Position numbers and translations under genes: made by a program. Below are positions 8,340 to 14,254 of a DNA stretch of 28,287 nt, piece after piece (the first letter of the stretch is position 1; each line of letters opens with the position of its first letter). Below the pieces are notes generated by a model. That model ran no database searches. It was not told the origin of the DNA and saw only the letters and a list, made by a program, of their open reading frames with translations. The DNA comes from JBFMCU01 sp964428225 (GTDB lineage Bacteria; Planctomycetota; UBA1135; GCA-002686595): contig CAYRXS010000060.1 of assembly GCA_964428225.1 (NCBI GenBank), positions 1-28,287 on the forward strand, written 5' to 3'.

Positions 8340-9713
8340 ATGATCCGTGCCCTTCCCGCCGTGTTCGCCCTGGGACTCGCGCTCGCCGCGGCTCCGAGCG
8401 CCGACCGGTTCGAGCTGAAGCCCCGGAAGATCAAGATCTCCAGGCAGACCGTCGGCGTGTTCCCGGAGCTCGAGCTCTCGGTCCAGGAGACCCTGGCCGG
8501 GGCCCTCAAGGAGCCGAAGTACAAGTCGAAGAACCCCCAGCGTTTCTTCACCACCTTCGGCGACGGCCTCGAGGTGCTCTTCGTCGCCGACGAGAAGCGG
8601 CCGGGCAAGGGGTTCACGAGCCTGTACGCCGACGTGAAGGGCCTCGGGGACCTGACGAAGGGAGAGCGGGTCACCGGCAAGCCGGTCGTGCGCGGCAGCT
8701 ACTACCGGGACACGACCTTCGCGCCCTTCGAGGTGGAGCTTCCCTCCGGAGGTGACGCGGGAGCCTACCCGGTCCAGGCGCGCCTCGCCGCCCGCTTCGC
8801 GCAGCCCGGAGATCCCGCGCCGTCCAGCTCTTCGCTCTACCTGACCTCGCTCCGCGCGATGGAGGGGATGGTGGAGCTCGGCGGGGAGAAGCGAACGATG
8901 CTCGTCTTCGACGCGAACTGCAACGGCGTGTTCGGGGACACGGCTTCCGTCGGCGACCTCGGTGCGTCGTCGACGGGGGATCGAATCTGGGTGGGCGAGG
9001 AGATCGGCAAGATCGAGGAGACCTACGTCGAGGCCCTGCCCGTCGGCAAGTACTACGCCTTCGGGGGCGAGTACTACGAGCTCGACTTCGGCGATGGCCG
9101 ATCCGTGAGCATTGCGGAGACCGAGGTTTCCCTCGGCCGGATCCAGGTCACGAATCCCGGCTTCTTCCTCGAGCTGGCGAAGGACGGCGACCTCTTCTGC
9201 ATCAGCGGGAAGGAGCAGGCGGCCGACTCGCCCGCCGGCGACTACGAGCTCGTCTCGGCGAGCTTCCGTTGGGAGAACGAGGGGTCGATCTGGGAACTCG
9301 AGGGAATGCCCGGGAGCCGCGCGGCGGAGCTGGCGGTCTCGCACGGAGGAACGGCAGAGCTCGCCGCCGGCCCACCCCTGGCCATCGTGATCGACGCGAA
9401 GGTGAAGACCCGGAGCGACGGGACGTACGTCAACATGGATTTCCGGTTGATGGGGGCGAACGGCGAGGAATACCGGTTCCTCCGCCGTGACGGAATCAAG
9501 GTGCCCCTTCCCGAGATCTCGGTGCGCAACGAGACGGGACGAGAGGTCAAGAAGGGCCGCTTCGAGTACGGGTGAGGCGGCACCTGCGGATACTCATGGC
9601 GAGTAACCTCGAAGATCCCCGACGGCGACTACACCATCGTCGCCACCATGGACACCGGCCCGTTCCCCCTGAACGAGGAGCACGAGAACGGTTTCACGCT
9701 GCGTCGCAAGTAG
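8340..9713 (+). CDS. Secreted selenoprotein, FEYG-U-G family, paralogue 4 (UGA at 9573-9575 read as Sec)
   Basis: This is a 457-residue protein with Sec at residue 412. The frame meets TGA at 9573-9575 after GRFEYG and continues for 45 residues (GGTCGYSWRVTSKIPDGDY and so on) to a TAG at 9711-9713. Both the body and the post-UGA tail match paralogue 3; the tail differs at only a few positions and most differences are conservative. This shows that the sequence after the UGA is under protein-level selection. The signal peptide is about residues 1-20, and the calcium-type loop is FDANCNGVFGD. The gene begins 90 bp after paralogue 3 with GGAG about 10 nt before the ATG. It lies 156 bp before tRNA-Sec and may be co-transcribed with selA-selB. 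Confidence 0.93.
9590..9606 (+). promoter_or_regulatory. SECIS-like hairpin after UGA of paralogue 4
   Basis: TACTC-ATGGC-GAGTA is a 5-bp perfect stem (9591-9605). An A-A mismatch and then a GG/CC extension lie outside it. It is in the same register as the other paralogues, nt 15-31 after the UGA. Confidence 0.8.
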
Positions 9714-9762
9714 GCCCCGGGCCGGGCGGTGACGCGCCGCGTTCCCGCATCCCGGGAGGCAC

Positions 9763-9786
9763 GGACCGATTTGGTCCTCTTGGACC
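9763..9786 (+). other. Overlapping alternative hairpins GGACC / GGTCC / GGACC upstream of tRNA-Sec
   Basis: GGACC (9763-9767), GGTCC (9773-9777) and GGACC (9782-9786) allow two mutually exclusive 5-bp hairpins sharing the middle arm. The element sits between paralogue 4 and tRNA-Sec. It could be a weak terminator or switch, or chance in GC-rich DNA. Confidence 0.3.
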
Positions 9787-9811
9787 GCCGGCCCGATCGG
9801 CTCTCCGCATC

Positions 9812-9839
9812 TTGACGCCCTGCGCCCTCGCGGTTACAA
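9812..9839 (+). promoter_or_regulatory. Candidate promoter for tRNA-Sec / selA / selB
   Basis: TTGACG (9812-9817) is followed after 16 nt by TTACAA (9834-9839), about 30 nt upstream of the tRNA. The -35 hexamer is strong and the -10 is weak. Confidence 0.4.
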
Positions 9840-9869
9840 GGGCCGCCTGCCCCGAGGCTTTGACCGAGC

Positions 9870-9963
9870 GGAGGTGAAAGGGGCCTGGTGGCTCCCGCGG
9901 CCTTCAAAGCCGTTGTATCGTTCAACGACGGTAAGTGGGTTCGACTCCCATTCACCTCCGCCA
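9870..9963 (+). tRNA. selC: tRNA-Sec (anticodon UCA), CCA encoded
   Basis: The 94-nt gene folds as a selenocysteine tRNA. An 8-bp acceptor stem is formed by GGAGGTGA (9870-9877) and TCACCTCC (9952-9959). A 6-bp D-stem with a UGGU loop (GGGGCC/GGCTCC) follows. The anticodon stem GCGGC/GCCGT carries the loop CTTCAAA with anticodon UCA, which reads UGA. A long variable arm and the T-arm GTGGG-TTCGACT-CCCAT come next, then discriminator G and CCA at 9961-9963. The extended acceptor and D stems set tRNA-Sec apart from tRNA-Ser. It lies 9 nt before selA. Confidence 0.97.
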
Positions 9964-9972
9964 CTCCCACCC

Positions 9973-11391
9973 ATGAAGCGAGAAGCCGCCTCCACCGCCG
10001 ACGACGAGGATCCCCGCGCCCGGTTGACTCCCGTGTACACGGTGATCGAGGAGCCGCGCGTCAAGGCCATGATCGCGAGCTTCTCGCGCCCCGTGGTCCT
10101 CGATGCGGTGAAGACGTCGCTGGATCGCTTCCGTGAGGAGATGGGGCCCGACGAATCCCCGCCCGGGATCGACGAGATCGTGGCTCGCGTCGAGGCGGTC
10201 CTGCTCGAGGACGAGCGCGACCGGCTCCGGCCGGTGGTGAACGCCACCGGGATCATCCTCCACACCGGGCTGGGGCGGGCCGTCCTCCCGCGGCGGGCCG
10301 TGGAAGCGCTCGCCGATCAGGGGCGCTGCTGCAACATGCAGGTGGACCTCCCGACGGGGCAGCGCGGCCGGCGCAACTGGCGAACGGAGCAGCTGCTCAT
10401 GCGCCTGACGGGCGCGGAGGCGGCCATAGTGGTGAACAACAACGCCGCGGCCACGCTCCTCGTCCTGACCGCCCTGTGCGAGGGCAAGGACTGCATCGTC
10501 TCCCAGGGCCAGCTCATCGAGATCGGCGGCTCGTTCCGCCTGCCCGACTGCATCGAGCAGAGCGGGGCGAACATCGTCAAGGTGGGGACGACCAACCGGA
10601 CGCACCTGCGCGACTACGAGGCGGAGCTCACCGAGGACACGGGCGCCATCCTGCGCGCCAATCCCAGCAACTACCGCGTCGTCGGCTTCAGCAAGGAAGT
10701 GAGCGTCGCGGAGCTGGTGACGCTCAAGCAGAAGCACCCGGTCCTCGTAATCGACGACCTCGGCTGCGGAGCCCTGGTCGACACCGAGCAGTACGGTCTG
10801 CCCAAGGAGCCCACGGTCCAGGAGAGCATCGCGGCCGGAGTCGACGTCGCCTGCTTCAGCGGAGACAAGCTGATCGGCGGGCCGCAGTCCGGGATCATCG
10901 TCGGCAAGAAGGACATCGTCGCCCGGATCCGCAAGCACCCGCTCACGCGCATGATGCGGGTGTGCAAGCTGACCGACGTCGCGCTCGAGCAGAGCCTGCG
11001 GCTGTTCCTCGATCCCGAGCGCCTGCTCGACGACAACCCGACGCTGGGCATGCTCGCGGCTCCCGCGAGCCGGCTCGAGCCGAAGGCCGAGGCGCTCGAG
11101 GCGCTCATCGACGCGGAGGACCTGCCCCTGGAGGTCGAGGTGCGCAAGGAGGCGAGCGCGGTCGGCGGCGGCTCGATGCCCGCGACCCCCCTCGACACCT
11201 ACGTGCTCGCCCTGAGTAGCCCGACCCTCTCGCCGGATCGACTCAGCCAGCTCCTGCGACTCAACGAACCGCCGATCATCGCCCGGATCAGCGAGGGCGC
11301 GGTGCTCCTCGACGTGCGCACGTTGCTCGAGGGCGACGCCGAGGTCATCCACGAGGCTCTCTGCCGCATCGGACGAGAGGTGAACGCGTGA
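9973..11391 (+). CDS. selA: L-seryl-tRNA(Sec) selenium transferase SelA
   Basis: This 472-residue PLP enzyme converts seryl-tRNA-Sec to selenocysteyl-tRNA-Sec using selenophosphate, as a large ring-shaped oligomer in the cytoplasm. The PLP lysine is K299 in CFSGDKLIGGPQSGIIVGKK. VNATGIILHTGLGRA (about residues 89-103) and ANPSNYRVVGFS are typical SelA segments. The length is close to the roughly 463 residues of the E. coli enzyme. The longer open frame starts inside the tRNA gene, so the ATG at 9973, nine bases after the tRNA CCA, is chosen. It has no Shine-Dalgarno sequence; the bases upstream are the C-rich tRNA 3' end. Its stop overlaps the selB start by four bases. Confidence 0.97.
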   Translation: MKREAASTADDEDPRARLTPVYTVIEEPRVKAMIASFSRPVVLDAVKTSLDRFREEMGPDESPPGIDEIVARVEAVLLEDERDRLRPVVNATGIILHTGLGRAVLPRRAVEALADQGRCCNMQVDLPTGQRGRRNWRTEQLLMRLTGAEAAIVVNNNAAATLLVLTALCEGKDCIVSQGQLIEIGGSFRLPDCIEQSGANIVKVGTTNRTHLRDYEAELTEDTGAILRANPSNYRVVGFSKEVSVAELVTLKQKHPVLVIDDLGCGALVDTEQYGLPKEPTVQESIAAGVDVACFSGDKLIGGPQSGIIVGKKDIVARIRKHPLTRMMRVCKLTDVALEQSLRLFLDPERLLDDNPTLGMLAAPASRLEPKAEALEALIDAEDLPLEVEVRKEASAVGGGSMPATPLDTYVLALSSPTLSPDRLSQLLRLNEPPIIARISEGAVLLDVRTLLEGDAEVIHEALCRIGREVNA

Positions 11392-13376
11392 GCCCCCGTC
11401 CGCCGGGTTTCGTCCGTCCCCGGATGGATCCCGACGTGATCATGATGATCGGCACCGCCGGTCACGTGGACCACGGCAAGACGCGGCTCGTTCGGCTCCT
11501 GACCGGATGCAACACGGACCGCCTGAAGGAGGAGCAGGAGCGCGGGCTCACCATCGAGCTCGGCTTCGCGCCCTGCCTGCTCAAGGGCGAGGTGGCGGTG
11601 GGAATCGTCGACGTCCCCGGCCACGAGAAGTTCGTGCGGAACATGGTGGCCGGCGTCTCGGGCATCGACATGACGGTCCTGGTGGTCGCGGCCGACGACG
11701 GGATCATGCCCCAGACGATCGAGCACTTTCAGATCATGGAGCTCGTCGGAGTGCGCCACGGGATGGTGGCCGTGACCAAGACCGACCTCGTCTCGGAGGA
11801 ACGCGTCCTCGAGGTGGTCGAGCAGGTCCGCGAGTTCCTCACCGGCACCTTCATGGAAGGGGCCAAGATCTGTCCGGTGTCCTCGGAGACCTTCGACGGG
11901 TTCTTCGAGTTCTACGAGGTGCTGGTCGAGGAGATCCAGGGCCTCACCAAGCGCAAGTCGGACGGCGTGTTCCGGATGCCGGTCCTGAACGCGTTCACCC
12001 AGCAGGGCTTCGGAGCGGTCGTGACCGGAATCCCCGTCGACGGAACGATCGGGATCGGCGACCAGGTCGAGCTCGTGCCCGGGCAGCGGAAGGGAAAGGT
12101 GCGCGGTCTCCAGCGGTTCCTGCGGGACGCGTCCGAGGGCGGCTTCGGGCAGTGCCTGGCCCTGAACGTCCCGGAGCTCGGCAAGAACCCACCCTCGCGG
12201 GGGGAGGTCCTGTGCGCGCCGGGATTCATGGAGTCCCGCGAGTCGTTCCACCTCCGGCTCTCCGTGGTCGGGGGCGTCGGCGAGCCCGTCCGGAACGCCG
12301 AGCACGTCGTGTTCCACACGGGAACGAGCGAGCGACGGGGGAAGCTGTACCTGCTCGAGGAGAAGGTTCTGGGCCCGGGGCAGGTCGGCCTGGGGACCAT
12401 CGTGCTCTCTACGCCGATCGCGGCCGCGGTCCACGACAAGTTCATCATCCGCCGCCCCTCGCCGGCCATGACCGTCGCGGGGGGGGAGATCATCGGCCTC
12501 GCCGAGACGGGGAGGAAGCCGAACCGCAAGCGGATCCTCGGACGGCTGCAGGCGTTCGTGGAGACCTTCGCGGGGATCGGCCCGACCAGCCCGGAGCGCC
12601 GGGAGCGCGAGATCGAGTACTTCCTGCGCAGCGACGGCGAGACGGGTGCCTCGCTCGCGGACATCGGCCGGGGCACGCTGCTCGCACGGGAGGTGGTCGA
12701 GGATCGTCTCTCGCGCCTGGCGAAGGAGGAGAAGGTCCTGTTGCTGGGACCCGATCTCTTCATCCACCGGGAGAGCTACGCGTCCTGCCTCGAGGAGGCG
12801 GCGCGGCGCGTGGAGGAGGCCTCCTCGGACGCCACGAGCCTCAGCCTGAACCTCGCCGACCTGCGTCAGGGCCTCGACTGGCCGGCGGCGCTCTGGAGCC
12901 GCATCCAGGAGGACCTCGAGGCCAGCAAGCTCGTGGCTCGTCGGGACGACAAGCTGGTCCTCGAGACCGCGGTCAGCAACCTCGACGACGCGGACCAGGA
13001 CCTGATGACCCGGCTCCACGCCGTGTACGAGGAATCCGGCTTCCGTTCGCCGCGTCCGGACGAGCTGCCGGAGCGACTGGGGACGTCCCCGGTCGAGGTC
13101 GACCGGCTCCTGGACCTCCTGTGCGCGCGCGGGAAGCTCTTCCGTCTCAGCAAGAACGTGGTCCTCAGTCTCTCGTGGGTGCGAGAGGCTCAGACCAAGG
13201 TGATCGAGATCATCGGGGAGAAGGGGATCCTCGATTCCGGCGAGTTCAAGCACGTCATCGGCTCGACCCGCAAGTACGCCCTGGCCATCCTGGACTTCCT
13301 GGATGCGAGGAAGGTGACCGTTCGTCGCGGCAATCTCCGCTCCCTCTCCGCCAACCACGAGAAGAATCTGCTCTAG
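11388..13376 (+). CDS. selB: Selenocysteine-specific elongation factor SelB
   Basis: This 662-residue GTPase delivers Sec-tRNA-Sec to the ribosome at UGA codons marked by a SECIS hairpin. The N-terminal domain has G1 GHVDHGKT (residues 25-32), the ERGLTIELGF switch region (51-60), DVPGH (75-79) and TKTD (130-133). EF-Tu-like beta domains follow, and from about residue 380 come winged-helix repeats that bind the SECIS RNA. The GTG at 11388 overlaps the selA stop in GTGA, typical of translational coupling. An internal ATG at 11424 would also preserve the whole GTPase domain. The C-terminal winged helices are the likely partner of the RUGGN-loop hairpins found in the neighbouring genes. Confidence 0.96.
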   Translation: MSPRPPGFVRPRMDPDVIMMIGTAGHVDHGKTRLVRLLTGCNTDRLKEEQERGLTIELGFAPCLLKGEVAVGIVDVPGHEKFVRNMVAGVSGIDMTVLVVAADDGIMPQTIEHFQIMELVGVRHGMVAVTKTDLVSEERVLEVVEQVREFLTGTFMEGAKICPVSSETFDGFFEFYEVLVEEIQGLTKRKSDGVFRMPVLNAFTQQGFGAVVTGIPVDGTIGIGDQVELVPGQRKGKVRGLQRFLRDASEGGFGQCLALNVPELGKNPPSRGEVLCAPGFMESRESFHLRLSVVGGVGEPVRNAEHVVFHTGTSERRGKLYLLEEKVLGPGQVGLGTIVLSTPIAAAVHDKFIIRRPSPAMTVAGGEIIGLAETGRKPNRKRILGRLQAFVETFAGIGPTSPERREREIEYFLRSDGETGASLADIGRGTLLAREVVEDRLSRLAKEEKVLLLGPDLFIHRESYASCLEEAARRVEEASSDATSLSLNLADLRQGLDWPAALWSRIQEDLEASKLVARRDDKLVLETAVSNLDDADQDLMTRLHAVYEESGFRSPRPDELPERLGTSPVEVDRLLDLLCARGKLFRLSKNVVLSLSWVREAQTKVIEIIGEKGILDSGEFKHVIGSTRKYALAILDFLDARKVTVRRGNLRSLSANHEKNLL

Positions 13377-13412
13377 AGCACCCAGAGAGCGCATGCCCCA
13401 TCGTTGCCCGAG

Positions 13413-14210
13413 ATGATCCAGACGAAGAGACGATGGGTGCAGACCTTCTCCCTGCTGCTGCTGCACAGCTTCTGGGGCTTCAACGTCGCGTGGTTCTTCA
13501 AGCTCAAGCTGTTCTGCAACCCGGTCCTGAGCTGCCACTCGTGCGCGCTGGCGTGGTTCACCTGCCCGGTGGGGATCTGGGTGCACTACTCCGGGTGGCA
13601 CCTGTTCCCCTACGTCGCGATCGGCACCACCGTCCTCCTCGGAGTCCTCATCGGGCGCATGCTCTGCGGCTGGGTGTGCCCCTTCGGATTCCTGCAGGAC
13701 CTCGTGCACAAGATTCCCACCCGCAAGTACGACCTCCCCTCGTGGACCTCTTACGTGAAGTACGCCGTGCTGGTCTTCACGGTCTTCCTGTTCCCGTACC
13801 TCTGGGGAGAGGCCACGCAGCTCTCCTTCTGTCGCGTCTGCCCCTCCTCCGCGCTCCAGGTCACCATTCCGTACCTGGCCGAGGGCGGCACGTGGTCGGT
13901 GAACACGTACGTGAAGCTGGGGTTGCTGGTGGGCGTGGTCGGGCTGGCGATCGTCGCCGAGCGCAGCTTCTGCAAGGTCTTCTGCCCGATCGGGGCCTTC
14001 CTCGCCCCCCTGAACTACGTGAGCTTCTGGAAGATCCGGTGGCCCACCTCCGACTGCCTCGCCTGCCAGCAATGCGATACCGAGTGCCCGACGGACATCG
14101 AGCCCTCCTCGCGGATCGAGGAGGGGGTCGCCCCGAACCGGGCCCTGGACTGCATCGTGTGTCACCAGTGCCAGCCCGTCTGTCCCCAGCGGGACGACGA
14201 CGATTTCTAG
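13413..14210 (+). CDS. Membrane 4Fe-4S polyferredoxin-like protein (NapH/YccM type)
   Basis: This 265-residue membrane protein has about four helices (roughly residues 10-30, 65-82, 114-131, 167-182). Two membrane-proximal motifs are CGWVCP (C85, C89) and CKVFCP (C187, C191). A C-terminal two-cluster ferredoxin domain has C215-LA-C-QQ-C-DTE-CP and C247-IV-C-HQ-C-QPV-CP. Proteins of this type (NapH, NosR C-terminus, YccM, CcoG relatives) pass electrons from the membrane to periplasmic or copper enzymes. Further cysteines cluster at residues 35-51. The start is the ATG at 13413; a TTG nine bases earlier is possible and neither has a strong ribosome site. The gene lies 36 bp after selB in the same direction. 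A role as electron donor to the exported selenoproteins is conceivable but only inferred. Confidence 0.9.
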   Translation: MIQTKRRWVQTFSLLLLHSFWGFNVAWFFKLKLFCNPVLSCHSCALAWFTCPVGIWVHYSGWHLFPYVAIGTTVLLGVLIGRMLCGWVCPFGFLQDLVHKIPTRKYDLPSWTSYVKYAVLVFTVFLFPYLWGEATQLSFCRVCPSSALQVTIPYLAEGGTWSVNTYVKLGLLVGVVGLAIVAERSFCKVFCPIGAFLAPLNYVSFWKIRWPTSDCLACQQCDTECPTDIEPSSRIEEGVAPNRALDCIVCHQCQPVCPQRDDDDF

Positions 14211-14212
14211 CC

Positions 14213-14247
14213 GCCGCTCGTTTCGTAGAATCGTCGGGGCGAGCGGC
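14213..14247 (+). other. 8-bp inverted repeat in the gap before the YfhO-type gene
   Basis: GCCGCTCG (14213-14220) and CGAGCGGC (14240-14247) are perfect inverted copies with a 19-nt loop. They nearly fill the 44-bp gap and could pause transcription or control translation of the GTG start at 14255. No U-run follows. Confidence 0.4.
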
Positions 14248-14254
14248 CTGAACC

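Noticed and set aside
3123..9575. The four FEYG-ending ORFs taken as complete proteins, or as genes truncated by nonsense mutation
   Set aside because: All four share the same UGA position, conserved in-frame tails and hairpins, next to tRNA-Sec, selA and selB. Independent nonsense mutations at the same codon in four genes with preserved tails are implausible.
11199..14165. 988-codon open frame antisense to selA, selB and the Fe-S gene
   Set aside because: Very GC-rich DNA leaves long stop-free shadow frames. Composition is low-complexity (His/Asp/Arg/Glu-rich) and the opposite strand carries clear protein families.
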